DNA of 34,719 nucleotides from Altibacter sp. Its GTDB lineage: Bacteria; Bacteroidota; Bacteroidia; Flavobacteriales; Flavobacteriaceae. The translations under genes were made by a program, and so were the position numbers. The stretch lies in assembly GCF_019913785.1 (NCBI RefSeq), contig NZ_JAIOHK010000039.1, positions 1-34,719 on the forward strand. The letters are read 5' to 3'. Within the stretch, counting starts at the first letter, position 1. Every line of letters starts with the position of its first letter. Shown piece by piece: positions 7,274 through 17,649 of this stretch. The notes below the pieces were generated by a model. The model was given only the letters and a program-made list of their open reading frames with translations. It searched no databases and was not told where the DNA came from.

Positions 7274-9274
7274 GTGCCCATAGCTGAAAAGAACATATTA
7301 AACCGCTTGTATATTGTCGCCGGATGTATGTTCATCTTCGCGATAGCGGTTGTGGTGCAATTGGTTAAGATTCAGTTTGCTGAAGGGGATAAATACCGTG
7401 AACTTGCCTTAAAAAACACAACCAAAAACTTCGTAATTCCTGCCAATAGGGGCAATGTATATGCCGATGACGGAAGCCTATTAGCTACGTCGGTGCCCAA
7501 ATACGATATCCGGTTCGACGCTGTAACCGTTACTGCCGAAGATTTTAAGACACAGCTGGTGCCACTTTCCAAGGAGCTAGCTAAAATGTTTGGAAAGCCG
7601 GCTTCTTATTACCAAAATAACTTCCGAAAAGCACGCGCTCAAAAGAACCGCTATATGCTGGTAGTAAAGAATTTAGGCTATTCAGATTATATAAAAGTGA
7701 AACAAATGCCGCTCTTCAATCTAGGACCTTATAAGGGCGGGATAATCGTTGACCAGCGAACTGTGAGAGAACATCCCATGGGAAAGATTGCTGAACGCAC
7801 TGTTGGGAATCAGCGAAAGGATAAACCCGGATATTATTCAGTGGGCTTGGAAGGGGCCTTCGACGAATTTTTACGCGGAAAAGAGGGCAGGAGACTAAAG
7901 CAGAAGATTGCAAAAGGACAGTGGAAACCTGTGTACGACGATAATGAAATTGAGCCGATGGATGGGTACGATATTGTTTCGACCATCAATGTGAATATTC
8001 AGGACATCGCACACCATGCCTTGTTGAAGCAGTTGGAGTATTATGAAGCCGAACACGGCACTGTTGTGGTTATGGAGGTTTCTACGGGTGCTATAAAGGC
8101 GGTTTCCAATTTAGGACGAACAAGCGATGGTACCTATTACGAAAAACTGAACTATGGGGTTGGTGAATCCCACGAGCCGGGCTCTACCTTTAAAGTCATG
8201 GCCTTAATGGCTGCTTTGGAAGATAAGGTGATCGATACATCGACCGTCATAGATACCAAAGAAGGGGTAAAAACTTTCTACCGCCGTAAGATATACGATT
8301 CGCATCGCGGGGGTTATGGAAAGATTTCGGCTGCGAAGGCCTTAGAAGTCTCTTCGAATATTGGGTTGGCGACTCTTATCGACGAGAATTATGCTAAAAA
8401 CCCTAATAAATTCATCGACCGACTAAAAAGCTGGCACCTCACTGAAAAAACGGGAGTTGCTATTAAAGGCGAGGGCATACCATTTATTCCCGAGCCGGGG
8501 CATTCAAAATGGAGTAAAAATGCGCTACCCTCCATGGCGTATGGCTATAATTTACGACTTACGCCGCTACAAACCTTGACCTTTTATAACGCAATTGCAA
8601 ATAATGGGGTTATGGTGAAACCTAGATTTATTCAGGAAGTTCGGGCGTGGAATAAAAAGGTGGACGTCTATGGTACAAAAGTAATCAACCCCAAGATCTG
8701 TTCTGAAAAAACAATTAAAGAAATACAGGCAATTCTAACAAATGTAGTTAAAAGAGGTACCGGAAAATCTTTGTATTCGGCTGATTTCTCGATGGCCGGA
8801 AAAACAGGAACAGCACAGACCGAGTACTGGATGGCCGATTGGCAAAGCAACCGACGTTATGTTTCTTCTTTTGCGGGTTATTTTCCAGCTGAAAATCCGA
8901 AATATTCATGCATTGTGGTTATTCACAAACCCAGTATTAAGAAGGGGTATTACGGAGCAGACGTCTCGGGTCCAGTGTTTAAACGAATTGCGCAAAAGAT
9001 TTTTACCGATGCTCCCGAAGTGATCGAAATTGCCAATGTGGATAGCGAAGACGCCCTAATTAAGCATGATTTTGAAAACTATTTTGCCAAGGTGCAAAAG
9101 CAATATAAGAAAATTCCAAATGTGACCGGAATGGCTGGAATGGACGCTGTTTCATTGTTAGAAAATTTAGGACTTAAGGTGAAATTGATTGGAAATGGAA
9201 CGGTGTCAGATCAATCAATTCCACAGGGGGAACCACTAAAAAAAGGAAGTCAAATTGTTTTAAAATTATCGTGA
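7274..9274 (+). CDS. ftsI: Septal transpeptidase FtsI (class B penicillin-binding protein) with PASTA domain
   Basis: The protein has 666 residues and starts with GTG 4 bases after ftsL. An N-terminal membrane anchor (about 11-33) is followed by the class B dimerisation domain and the transpeptidase. The three active-site motifs are present: STFK (Ser304-Lys307), SSN (360-362) and KTG (510-512). The last 55 residues (IPNVTGMAGMDAVSLLENLG and after) form one PASTA domain, as is usual in Bacteroidota FtsI but absent from the E. coli protein. It cross-links septal peptidoglycan and partners with FtsW, encoded further down. Its TGA overlaps the GTG start of murE. Confidence 0.95.
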   Translation: MPIAEKNILNRLYIVAGCMFIFAIAVVVQLVKIQFAEGDKYRELALKNTTKNFVIPANRGNVYADDGSLLATSVPKYDIRFDAVTVTAEDFKTQLVPLSKELAKMFGKPASYYQNNFRKARAQKNRYMLVVKNLGYSDYIKVKQMPLFNLGPYKGGIIVDQRTVREHPMGKIAERTVGNQRKDKPGYYSVGLEGAFDEFLRGKEGRRLKQKIAKGQWKPVYDDNEIEPMDGYDIVSTINVNIQDIAHHALLKQLEYYEAEHGTVVVMEVSTGAIKAVSNLGRTSDGTYYEKLNYGVGESHEPGSTFKVMALMAALEDKVIDTSTVIDTKEGVKTFYRRKIYDSHRGGYGKISAAKALEVSSNIGLATLIDENYAKNPNKFIDRLKSWHLTEKTGVAIKGEGIPFIPEPGHSKWSKNALPSMAYGYNLRLTPLQTLTFYNAIANNGVMVKPRFIQEVRAWNKKVDVYGTKVINPKICSEKTIKEIQAILTNVVKRGTGKSLYSADFSMAGKTGTAQTEYWMADWQSNRRYVSSFAGYFPAENPKYSCIVVIHKPSIKKGYYGADVSGPVFKRIAQKIFTDAPEVIEIANVDSEDALIKHDFENYFAKVQKQYKKIPNVTGMAGMDAVSLLENLGLKVKLIGNGTVSDQSIPQGEPLKKGSQIVLKLS

Positions 9275-10734
9275 TTCTATTAAAGGACATACTCTATAAA
9301 GTAACTATCGAGAAGGTGGTGGGAAATACGTCTGTGGCGATCCGAAATATTGCTTTCGATTCCAGAAAGGTGGGTTTGGATGATGTTTTTGTGGCAATTA
9401 AAGGAACGCTTTCCGATGGACATCGGTTTATTAAAATGGCCTGTGACAAAGGAGCTATTGCCATTATTTGCGAGGAACTTCCTGAAACAACCATCAATGG
9501 AATTACCTATGTACAAGTAGCAGATTCCCAAAGAGCTTTGGCGTATATGGCGGCCAATTTTTATGACAATCCTTCGGAGACCTTGAAATTGGTAGGTGTG
9601 ACCGGAACCAATGGTAAAACAACAATTACTTCCTTGTTGTATCAGTTGTTTACCGCTGCAGGATATGAGGCCGGCCTGCTTTCTACAGTGAAGGTAATGG
9701 TTGGAAAAACCCAATACAATACAACTCATACCACGCCGGATTCGCTCACCATAAACAGGTTTTTACGCGAAATGGTAGACGCTGGCATCGAATTTTGTTT
9801 TATGGAGGTAAGTTCGCACGGTATTCATCAAAAACGAACCGAAGCCTTAAAATTTGCAGGGGGAGTTTTTACGAATCTATCCCATGACCATCTGGATTAT
9901 CACAAGGATTTTGCCGAATACCGGGATGTTAAAAAGACATTCTTCGATATGCTGCCTAAAAGTGCCTTCGCACTGGTGAATGTAGATGATAAGAATGGGT
10001 TGGTAATGCTTCAAAACACCCATGCCAAAAAATATACCTATGCCTTAAAATCATATGCAGACTATAAGGCGCAGATTCTCGAAAATCAGTTTACAGGTCT
10101 TTTGCTGAAGATCAATAACAACGAGCTTTGGGTAAAACTGATAGGCAATTTCAATGCGTACAATATGTTGGCGATTTATGCAACCGCCGAATTGCTGGGT
10201 TTAGAATCTTTAGAAGTGCTTCAATTAATGAGTACGCTGGAAAGTGTGGATGGAAGGTTTCAATATACGGTTTCTGAAACCAATATTACCGCCATTGTCG
10301 ACTATGCACATACACCCGATGCATTAAAAAATGTATTGGAAACCATCAATAGCATCCGCACCGGAAACGAAGAGGTGATTACCGTTGTGGGTTGTGGTGG
10401 TAATCGCGACGCAGAAAAGCGTCCGGCCATGGGCAATATAGCCGCCACCTTGAGTACCAAGGTAATTTTCACAAGTGATAACCCCAGGAGTGAAGATCCC
10501 GAAACGATCATTTCACAGATAGAAGCCGGAGTTTCTCCAGCACATTTTAAGAAGACCTTATCGATTTCCGATAGAAAGCAAGCCATCAAGACCGCTTGTC
10601 AAATTGCATCACCTGGTGATATTATTTTGGTGGCCGGAAAAGGTCATGAGACCTATCAGGAGATCAACGGGGAGCGCTTTGATTTTGACGATTTTAAAAT
10701 AGTGAATCAACTTATTCATGCCCTAAATAAATAG
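9271..10734 (+). CDS. murE: UDP-MurNAc-tripeptide synthetase MurE (meso-diaminopimelate-adding)
   Basis: The protein has 487 residues and starts with GTG overlapping the ftsI stop (GTGA). The ATP-binding loop is GTNGKTT (112-118). The substrate-selecting motif is DNPRSEDP starting at residue 403. The Arg of DNPR is known from E. coli MurE to bind meso-diaminopimelate, whereas Lys-adding enzymes lack it. This predicts a meso-DAP peptidoglycan. Mur ligase N-terminal, central and C-terminal domains are all recognisable, and the length is standard. Three bases separate it from mraY. Confidence 0.96.
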   Translation: MILLKDILYKVTIEKVVGNTSVAIRNIAFDSRKVGLDDVFVAIKGTLSDGHRFIKMACDKGAIAIICEELPETTINGITYVQVADSQRALAYMAANFYDNPSETLKLVGVTGTNGKTTITSLLYQLFTAAGYEAGLLSTVKVMVGKTQYNTTHTTPDSLTINRFLREMVDAGIEFCFMEVSSHGIHQKRTEALKFAGGVFTNLSHDHLDYHKDFAEYRDVKKTFFDMLPKSAFALVNVDDKNGLVMLQNTHAKKYTYALKSYADYKAQILENQFTGLLLKINNNELWVKLIGNFNAYNMLAIYATAELLGLESLEVLQLMSTLESVDGRFQYTVSETNITAIVDYAHTPDALKNVLETINSIRTGNEEVITVVGCGGNRDAEKRPAMGNIAATLSTKVIFTSDNPRSEDPETIISQIEAGVSPAHFKKTLSISDRKQAIKTACQIASPGDIILVAGKGHETYQEINGERFDFDDFKIVNQLIHALNK

Positions 10735-10737
10735 CCT

Positions 10738-11970
10738 ATGCTGTATTATTTGTTCGAATATTTAGAAAAAATGTACCAATTGCCGGGGGCGAGTTTGTTT
10801 CAGTTTATAACATTCAGAGCCTCTCTGGCAGTCATACTTTCACTATTTATCGCCACCGTATACGGAAAAAAGATCATCAAATATTTACAGAAGAAACAAT
10901 TGGGTGAAACAATTCGAGATTTAGGATTGGAAGGGCAAAATGAAAAGGCCGGAACCCCTACAATGGGAGGTGTGATCATTATTCTTGCCACGATCATACC
11001 GGTGCTCTTATTCGCCAAATTAGAAAATATTTACGTCATCCTGTTATTGGTCACCACGCTGTGGATGGGTACCATTGGATTTATTGACGACTATATAAAG
11101 AAGTTTAAAAACGACAAGGGCGGGCTGGCCGGAAGGTATAAGGTAGTTGGGCAGGTTGGACTTGGTATCATCGTGGGTGTGACCATGTTCTTCCATCCGG
11201 ATATCACAGTAAAGCGACAGAAGATTAAATCGGTAAACGACACAGAGGTCATCGCACAAAGTGGCGTCCGGGAGTTTTATCCTGAAGAAAAGACATTGTT
11301 AACCACCATCCCTTTTGTGAAAGGCAACGAGTTTAACTATGAACGATTGATCACCTGGGCCGGAGATGATTATAAGAGCTATGCCTGGCTGATTTTTATA
11401 CCCATCGTAATCTTTATCATAACCGCCGTATCTAACGGGGCGAACCTTACCGATGGGATAGACGGTTTGGCGGCCGGAACTTCGGCCATCATCGCAGTCA
11501 CACTGGCCATCTTTGCATGGGTGTCGGGGAATGTGGTGTTTTCAGATTATTTGAACATCATGTACATACCCAATACAGGCGAAATGACCATTTTCATTAT
11601 GGCGTTTACAGGAGCACTTATTGGATTCTTATGGTATAATGCGTTTCCGGCTCAGGTGTTTATGGGGGATACAGGTAGTTTAACCATAGGTGGAATTATC
11701 GCTGTGATCGCAATTGCCATTCGGAAGGAATGGCTCATTCCTATTCTCTGCGGAATTTTCTTAATGGAAAACCTCTCGGTGGTCATGCAGGTGAGCTGGT
11801 TCAAGTATACGAAGAAGAAGTATGGAGAAGGCCGAAGGATATTCAGGATGTCTCCGTTACACCATCATTATCAAATAAAAGGATTTCACGAGAGCAAGAT
11901 TGTTACCCGATTTTGGATCGTGGGCATATTTCTCGCGATTTTAACGATTGTGACTTTAAAAATTAGATAG
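10738..11970 (+). CDS. mraY: Phospho-MurNAc-pentapeptide transferase MraY
   Basis: The protein has 410 residues with about ten membrane segments. It transfers phospho-MurNAc-pentapeptide to undecaprenyl phosphate, forming lipid I at the inner membrane. Conserved loops are present: GTPTMGG near residue 77, IGFIDDY near 115 with the paired Asp residues, [12 protein letters not shown] in the middle, and the [11 protein letters not shown] motif near the C-terminus. A longer loop of about 60 residues follows the second motif ([18 protein letters not shown] and after); extra sequence here is common in Bacteroidota MraY. The next gene starts 2 bases downstream. Confidence 0.97.
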   Translation: MLYYLFEYLEKMYQLPGASLFQFITFRASLAVILSLFIATVYGKKIIKYLQKKQLGETIRDLGLEGQNEKAGTPTMGGVIIILATIIPVLLFAKLENIYVILLLVTTLWMGTIGFIDDYIKKFKNDKGGLAGRYKVVGQVGLGIIVGVTMFFHPDITVKRQKIKSVNDTEVIAQSGVREFYPEEKTLLTTIPFVKGNEFNYERLITWAGDDYKSYAWLIFIPIVIFIITAVSNGANLTDGIDGLAAGTSAIIAVTLAIFAWVSGNVVFSDYLNIMYIPNTGEMTIFIMAFTGALIGFLWYNAFPAQVFMGDTGSLTIGGIIAVIAIAIRKEWLIPILCGIFLMENLSVVMQVSWFKYTKKKYGEGRRIFRMSPLHHHYQIKGFHESKIVTRFWIVGIFLAILTIVTLKIR

Positions 11971-11972
11971 AC

Positions 11973-13310
11973 GTGGCAGAACGACTGGTCATATTAGGTG
12001 CCGGAGAAAGTGGAGTGGGAACGGCCATTTTAGGAAAAAAGAAGGGGTTCGAGCTGTTTGTTTCGGACTTTGGAAAAATAAAAGAAGCATACAAACAAGT
12101 TCTTATACATCATGAGATTGAATGGGAAGAAAGTGGTCATTCGGAAGAAAAAGTGCTTTCAGCAAACCTAATAATGAAGAGCCCGGGGATTCCCGAAAAG
12201 GCGCCTATCATAAAAAAGCTCAGAGAAAAAGGAGTACGGATTATTTCTGAAATTGAGTTTGCCTCAGCCTACACCGAAGCTACCATCGTTGGAATTACGG
12301 GAAGTAATGGAAAGACCACCACGGCTACTCTTGCGTATGAGTTGCTTAAGCAAGGAGGGCTCAATGTGGCGCTTGGAGGCAATATCGGAAAAAGCTTTGC
12401 CGAGCAGGTTTCGGAAGCGCGCTACCAACATTTCGTATTGGAGCTAAGTAGTTTTCAATTGGACGGCATCGAGTCATTTAGACCACACATTGCCGTGCTA
12501 ACCAATTTAAGTCCGGATCATTTGGATCGGTATGAATACAAATATGAAAACTATATCGCTTCCAAATTCAGGATTGTAATGAATCAGACGAAAGATGATT
12601 ATTTCATCTATGACGCCGATGATGAAGAAATTGACAAATGGCTTCAGAAGCATCCCATAAAATCTCAACTACTGCCTTTTTCAGTAAAAAAAGAACTCAA
12701 AGAAGGAGCATATATAAAAGACAATAACATAATTCTAACAATACAAAATACAAATCTCACTATGTCAATCGCAACACTTGGATTACCAGGACAACACAAT
12801 TTGAAAAACGCAATGGCGGCTTCTACTGTCGCTACCTTGCTAAAAATTAGGAAAACTACCATTCGGGAATGTTTAGAGAGCTTTCCGGGCGTAGAACACC
12901 GCTTGGAAAAGGTGTTAAAAATTAACAAAGTACTCTATATCAACGACTCAAAGGCGACCAACGTCAATGCCACTTTTTATGCATTAGACAGTATGGAGTC
13001 ACCTACCGTTTGGATTGTTGGTGGAGAAGACAAAGGAAACGATTATACCGAACTTTTACCGTTGGTCAATGAAAAAGTGAAGGCGATTATTTGTTTGGGT
13101 GTAGACAATCAAAAGATAATAAATGCCTTCGGAAATGTAGTTGAACTTATGATTGAGACCGAATCGATGAAAGACGCTGTGCAAGTGGCTTATCGATTGG
13201 CAGATCGTGGAGATAATGTGTTGCTGTCTCCCGCCTGTGCCAGTTTCGACCTATTTGAAAATTATGAAGACAGAGGCCGCCAATTTAAAGACGCTGTGAG
13301 GAACTTATAA
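11973..13310 (+). CDS. murD: UDP-MurNAc-L-alanine:D-glutamate ligase MurD
   Basis: The protein has 445 residues and a GTG start. It adds D-Glu to UDP-MurNAc-L-Ala in the cytoplasm. A Rossmann-type N-terminal domain (LVILGAGESGVG, 5-16) is followed by the ATP loop GITGSNGKTT (107-116). Further on come LSSFQLDGI, the LSPDHLDRY motif, and NDSKATNVNAT, which is typical of MurD. The length matches the family. The start codon is weak but the frame and the N-terminus fit; no upstream alternative lies closer to mraY. Confidence 0.96.
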   Translation: MAERLVILGAGESGVGTAILGKKKGFELFVSDFGKIKEAYKQVLIHHEIEWEESGHSEEKVLSANLIMKSPGIPEKAPIIKKLREKGVRIISEIEFASAYTEATIVGITGSNGKTTTATLAYELLKQGGLNVALGGNIGKSFAEQVSEARYQHFVLELSSFQLDGIESFRPHIAVLTNLSPDHLDRYEYKYENYIASKFRIVMNQTKDDYFIYDADDEEIDKWLQKHPIKSQLLPFSVKKELKEGAYIKDNNIILTIQNTNLTMSIATLGLPGQHNLKNAMAASTVATLLKIRKTTIRECLESFPGVEHRLEKVLKINKVLYINDSKATNVNATFYALDSMESPTVWIVGGEDKGNDYTELLPLVNEKVKAIICLGVDNQKIINAFGNVVELMIETESMKDAVQVAYRLADRGDNVLLSPACASFDLFENYEDRGRQFKDAVRNL

Positions 13311-13313
13311 TAT

Positions 13314-14504
13314 ATGAAAACCATTTTTCAACATATACAAGGGGACAAAGCAATTTGGGCAGTAGTTGCGCTACTGGCATTGTTTTCTTTCTTGCCGGTT
13401 TATAGTGCCAGTAGTAATTTGGCCTATTTATACGGCGACGGAAGTACACTTCCTTTTTTGTTGAAGCATTTTGCGCATTTATTACTTGGGTTTGCCATAT
13501 TGTACGGGGTTCATAAAATTCCGTATCACTATTTTAGAGGGTTGTCTATCATTGCATTGCCTATTGTTATTGTGTTGTTGATTATCACCTTATCGGAAGG
13601 TGCTACCATTGACGGGGCAAATGCTAGTAGGTGGATACGAATTCCTTTCGTGGGTGTTACCTTTCAGACATCGGTATTGGCTTCGGTTGTTTTGCTTACC
13701 TATGTCGCCAGATATCTGTCCCGTATAAAGGATAAAGACGTTACCTTCAAAGAAACCTTGTTGCCGCTTTGGGTACCTGTATTTTTAGTATTGGGATTGA
13801 TTTTACCCGCCAACCTATCCACCGCTGCCATCATCTTTGCCATGGTTGTTATGCTGGTATTCGTTGGAGGTTATCCTTGGAAATACATGATGATAATTTT
13901 AGGCGCAGGCGCCTTGATGCTCACCCTATTTGTGTTGACCGCCAAGGCATTTCCGGGAGTGTTTCCAAACAGAGTGGATACTTGGATGAGCAGGATCGAT
14001 AATTTTACAAACGATGAAGATACAGAGGCTGACTACCAAATTGAAAAGGCGAAGATTGCCATTGCCTCAGGAGGAATTACCGGTTTAGGCCCGGGAAAAA
14101 GTATTCAGAAGAATTTCTTACCCCAGTCTTCCTCCGATTTTATATACGCAATCATAGTAGAGGAGTTTGGACTGTTAGGGGGGCTATTTTTATTGTTCTT
14201 GTATCTGTTCTTGTTATTTCGGTTAGTGATCGTCGCCTATAAGGCCACTTCGGTCTTTGGGAGGCTGTTGGTCATCGGTGTTGGACTGCCTATAGTATTT
14301 CAGGCACTGATTAATATGGGGGTTGCTGTAGAATTATTTCCGGTAACGGGAAAAACACTGCCGCTTATAAGTAGTGGAGGAAGTGCTATCTGGGTAACCT
14401 GTATGGCATTGGGCATGGTTTTGAGCGTCAGCGCAAAACGAGAAATTGTAAAAAAGGAAAGTCAGGAAGAAAATCCATTAGATATTTTAAGTGAGGCCAT
14501 ATAG
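13314..14504 (+). CDS. ftsW: Septal peptidoglycan glycosyltransferase FtsW
   Basis: The protein has 396 residues and is a SEDS-family polytopic membrane protein with about ten helices. SEDS proteins polymerise lipid II in complex with a class B penicillin-binding protein, here most likely FtsI. The conserved Asp-containing loop and the C-terminal signature [18 protein letters not shown] (about residues 345-362) are present. Position between murD and murG separates FtsW from RodA. The last 14 bases overlap the start of murG. Confidence 0.95.
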   Translation: MKTIFQHIQGDKAIWAVVALLALFSFLPVYSASSNLAYLYGDGSTLPFLLKHFAHLLLGFAILYGVHKIPYHYFRGLSIIALPIVIVLLIITLSEGATIDGANASRWIRIPFVGVTFQTSVLASVVLLTYVARYLSRIKDKDVTFKETLLPLWVPVFLVLGLILPANLSTAAIIFAMVVMLVFVGGYPWKYMMIILGAGALMLTLFVLTAKAFPGVFPNRVDTWMSRIDNFTNDEDTEADYQIEKAKIAIASGGITGLGPGKSIQKNFLPQSSSDFIYAIIVEEFGLLGGLFLLFLYLFLLFRLVIVAYKATSVFGRLLVIGVGLPIVFQALINMGVAVELFPVTGKTLPLISSGGSAIWVTCMALGMVLSVSAKREIVKKESQEENPLDILSEAI

Positions 14505-15588
14505 ATTTATCATATCAGGAGGTGGAACCGGGGGTCATATCTACCCGGCAGTCGCTATTGCGAATGAATTAAAATTGCGTTTTCCCAATGCTGAATTTTT
14601 ATTTGTAGGGGCCAAAGATCGGATGGAAATGGAAAAGGTGCCTCAAGCCGGTTATAAGATTGAAGGCTTGTGGATTTCGGGTTTGCAACGAAGCCTGAGC
14701 GCAAAAAATTTAGCATTTCCGATAAAACTGGTTTCCAGTTTGCTGAAATCGGGAAAGATCCTTAAGAAGTTTAAGCCCGATGTGGCCATAGGGACCGGAG
14801 GTTATGCGAGCGCTCCTTTGTTAAAAGTGGCTTCAAACAAGGGGATTCCTTGTCTTATTCAGGAGCAGAACAGCCATGCGGGAATCACCAATAAATGGTT
14901 GGCCGGGAAGGTGCAGAAGATCTGTGTTGCCTATGAGGGAATGGAGCGATTTTTCCCGCGGGAAAAGATGGTAATAACCGGTAATCCGGTACGGCAGGAT
15001 CTGTTGGAGATCAATTCAAAGCGAGAAGAAGCTATTCAATTCTTTAAACTGAACAGCGATAAAAAAACATTATTGGTGCTGGGAGGAAGTTTAGGCGCTC
15101 GAAAGATCAATGAGTTGATTGAAAAGTCACTTCCGCTTTTTGCTGAACACAACTTGCAAGTGATCTGGCAGTGTGGGAAGTTTTATGAAGCCGCCTATAT
15201 GCAGAAAACAACCAATCTAGTGCAGATACATGCTTTTTTAAACAGGATGGATCTTGCCTATGCTGCTGCAGATATGATTATCTCCAGAGCAGGGGCTTTA
15301 TCTGTTTCAGAATTGTGTTTGGTAGGGAAGCCGGTGGTATTCATTCCCTCCCCAAATGTGGCGGAAGACCATCAAACCAAGAACGCCTTGGCAATTTCAG
15401 AAAAACAAGCAGCGTTATTACTAAAGGAAAGTGAACTGGACGAGCGGTTTAAAACAGAATTCGTAGCACTATTGCATTCAGAAGAAAAACAGCGAATGCT
15501 CGGAGAAAATATAAAGAAACTGGCAAGACCCAATGCTACAAAAGCCATTGTAGCCGAAATTGAAACCTTGCTGAAAATTTCTACATGA
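14491..15588 (+). CDS. murG: Lipid II synthase MurG (UDP-GlcNAc transferase)
   Basis: The protein has 365 residues and a GTG start inside the end of ftsW. The N-terminus [16 protein letters not shown] carries the G-loop at residues 10-16, and GTGGYASAP follows near residue 100. The C-terminal half contains a nucleotide-sugar site ([12 protein letters not shown] near 267 and [12 protein letters not shown]). It attaches GlcNAc to lipid I on the inner face of the membrane, giving lipid II. The stop TGA overlaps the murC ATG (ATGA). Confidence 0.97.
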   Translation: MRPYRFIISGGGTGGHIYPAVAIANELKLRFPNAEFLFVGAKDRMEMEKVPQAGYKIEGLWISGLQRSLSAKNLAFPIKLVSSLLKSGKILKKFKPDVAIGTGGYASAPLLKVASNKGIPCLIQEQNSHAGITNKWLAGKVQKICVAYEGMERFFPREKMVITGNPVRQDLLEINSKREEAIQFFKLNSDKKTLLVLGGSLGARKINELIEKSLPLFAEHNLQVIWQCGKFYEAAYMQKTTNLVQIHAFLNRMDLAYAAADMIISRAGALSVSELCLVGKPVVFIPSPNVAEDHQTKNALAISEKQAALLLKESELDERFKTEFVALLHSEEKQRMLGENIKKLARPNATKAIVAEIETLLKIST

Positions 15589-16940
15589 AGGATATTAAAG
15601 ACATACAGCACTTCTACTTTGTAGGCATCGGCGGAATAGGCATGAGTGCCTTGGCGCGCTATTGCAAACTATTGGGGAAGTCGGTGTACGGTTATGATAA
15701 AACACCTTCCGAGTTAACCGATCAACTGATCCTGGAAGGTATTGAAATAATTTCTACAGACAGTGTTTCTGCCTTACCTGATGCCATTCAAGCTAAGGAA
15801 AATTCATTAATCGTTTATACTCCCGCGATTCCAAAGGCGAGTGAAATCTTAACCTATTTTTTAGCTGAAGGCTATTCGGTAGTAAAGCGTGCTACCTTAT
15901 TAGGCGAAGTCACCAAAAATAGCGTATGCCTTGCTGTGGCGGGAACACATGGTAAAACAACTACTTCGGCCATATTGGGTCATTTGATGGCTGCTTGTGA
16001 TATGCCTGTGACTGCTTTTCTAGGTGGGATAGCCGAAAATTACAATTCAAATTTTATCAGCAAGGGTACCGAAATAACCGTTGTCGAAGCCGATGAGTTT
16101 GACCGTTCTTTTCTAACATTACGGCCCGATATTGCCTGCGTCACGTCTATGGATGCCGATCATTTGGATATTTATGGTGATGCCGCTACGATCGAAGATG
16201 CCTTTAAAAGCTTTGCAAAATTACTGCCGAAAAAAGAAAACCTATTATACAAGAAAGGACTTCCGCTGGAAGGACAATCGGTTGCCGTAGCCGAGGAAGC
16301 CGATTATGAAGCACAAAACGTGCGCATCGAAAACGGAAGCTATGTGTTCGATCTAAAAACTCCGAATGAAACCATAAAAAATTTAGTGTTTAATCTCCCC
16401 GGACATCATAACCTACACAATGCGGTAACAGCTTTGGGCATGGCCATTCTTTCCGGAATCCCAACACCGGGTCTGCCCGAAGCTTTACAATCGTTTAAGG
16501 GAGTACAACGACGCTTTTCATATCGCATTAGGCGAGATGATTTGGTGTTGATCGATGATTATGCACACCATCCCACCGAAATTGATGCCCTGTACCAAGC
16601 CGTGACCGAAATGTACCCGGCAGATAAAAAACTGATCGTCTTTCAGCCGCATTTGTTCAGTAGAACAAGAGATTTCGGACAGGGATTTGCAAAAAGCCTT
16701 TCTCAGTTCGATGAGGTGATCTTGTTAGAAATTTATCCAGCAAGGGAAGAACCTATGGAGGGTATAAGTTCCAAATGGTTGCTAGATCAGGTTTCGGCAT
16801 CAGAAAAGCAATTGGTTTCTAAAGGCAATTTACCTCAAAAAATAAAGGAGTCGGATTGTCGTATAAAACTCATGGTAGGAGCAGGAGATATAGGTGTAGA
16901 AGTGACTAAACTAACAAAAATATTGAACGATGCGAGTTAA
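15585..16940 (+). CDS. murC: UDP-MurNAc:L-alanine ligase MurC
   Basis: The protein has 451 residues. The N-terminal Rossmann motif is [13 protein letters not shown] (about 12-24), the ATP loop is GTHGKTTTS (120-128), and the sequence [10 protein letters not shown] and the DDYAHHPTE motif are characteristic of MurC. It adds L-Ala, the first residue of the stem peptide. It overlaps murG by four bases and ftsQ by 11 bases, which implies coupled translation. Confidence 0.97.
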   Translation: MKDIKDIQHFYFVGIGGIGMSALARYCKLLGKSVYGYDKTPSELTDQLILEGIEIISTDSVSALPDAIQAKENSLIVYTPAIPKASEILTYFLAEGYSVVKRATLLGEVTKNSVCLAVAGTHGKTTTSAILGHLMAACDMPVTAFLGGIAENYNSNFISKGTEITVVEADEFDRSFLTLRPDIACVTSMDADHLDIYGDAATIEDAFKSFAKLLPKKENLLYKKGLPLEGQSVAVAEEADYEAQNVRIENGSYVFDLKTPNETIKNLVFNLPGHHNLHNAVTALGMAILSGIPTPGLPEALQSFKGVQRRFSYRIRRDDLVLIDDYAHHPTEIDALYQAVTEMYPADKKLIVFQPHLFSRTRDFGQGFAKSLSQFDEVILLEIYPAREEPMEGISSKWLLDQVSASEKQLVSKGNLPQKIKESDCRIKLMVGAGDIGVEVTKLTKILNDAS

Positions 16941-17646
16941 CTGGGGCTTCTTTAAATTTTTAGTTTTGACGGCGTTGATCGTGTTCCTTTTCAGCTTTAC
17001 AAAAAAACGAAATGAAACACGAAAAATCACCAAAATAGATATCGAATTTTTGGATGAAAACGACCCATTTATCACACTTCAGACGGTTAATAAATTGTTA
17101 ATACAAAATAGTGATAGCCTTACGAGTATCGATAAAGAAACTTTAGTTTTGAAAGAGATGGAGGACAGGCTCTTGAAAAACCCTATGATTCGTGATGCTG
17201 AGGTTTTTATGACGGTTGACGGGTTGTTAGGGGCGAAAATTGAACAGCGAAACCCTATTGGGCGGGTTGCCGCTTCGCCGAATTATTACCTGGATTCTGA
17301 TGGAAAGAAGATGCCGCTGTCGTTAGTCTACTCATCAAGAGTACCGATAATTACCGGATCGTCGGCTTCAAATTTTAAAGAAGTAACGCCGCTGCTATTA
17401 AAAATTAATGATGATCCGTTTATGAAAAAGAGCGTCGTTGGTTTGCATGTTAACAAAGATGGCACCATCGATTTAAAGCTGAGAAAGCATGATTTTAGGG
17501 TACAGTTTGGACGACCGGAAATGATAGAAAAGAAATTTCAAAATTTTAAAGCTTTTTATAAAAAAACACAATTGGACAGTACGCTTACAGGATATAGCTT
17601 GGTGAATTTAGAGTTTGATAGCCAGGTGGTAGCCACAAAAAAATAA
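16930..17646 (+). CDS. ftsQ: Cell division protein FtsQ
   Basis: The protein has 238 residues: a short cytoplasmic start, one membrane segment (FFKFLVLTALIVFLFSF, about 6-22), then a periplasmic part with a POTRA-like region (about 35-105) and the beta domain. FtsQ sequences are weakly conserved, but topology, size and place between murC and ftsA agree. FtsQ bridges FtsA/FtsZ-side proteins to FtsL and FtsI. Its ATG lies inside the end of murC, and 3 bases separate it from ftsA. Confidence 0.9.
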   Translation: MRVNWGFFKFLVLTALIVFLFSFTKKRNETRKITKIDIEFLDENDPFITLQTVNKLLIQNSDSLTSIDKETLVLKEMEDRLLKNPMIRDAEVFMTVDGLLGAKIEQRNPIGRVAASPNYYLDSDGKKMPLSLVYSSRVPIITGSSASNFKEVTPLLLKINDDPFMKKSVVGLHVNKDGTIDLKLRKHDFRVQFGRPEMIEKKFQNFKAFYKKTQLDSTLTGYSLVNLEFDSQVVATKK

Positions 17647-17649
17647 GGA

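Noticed and set aside
9280-9729. A 149-codon frame on the minus strand inside murE
   Set aside because: It is antisense to the conserved N-terminal half of MurE, including its ATP loop; a shadow of codon bias.
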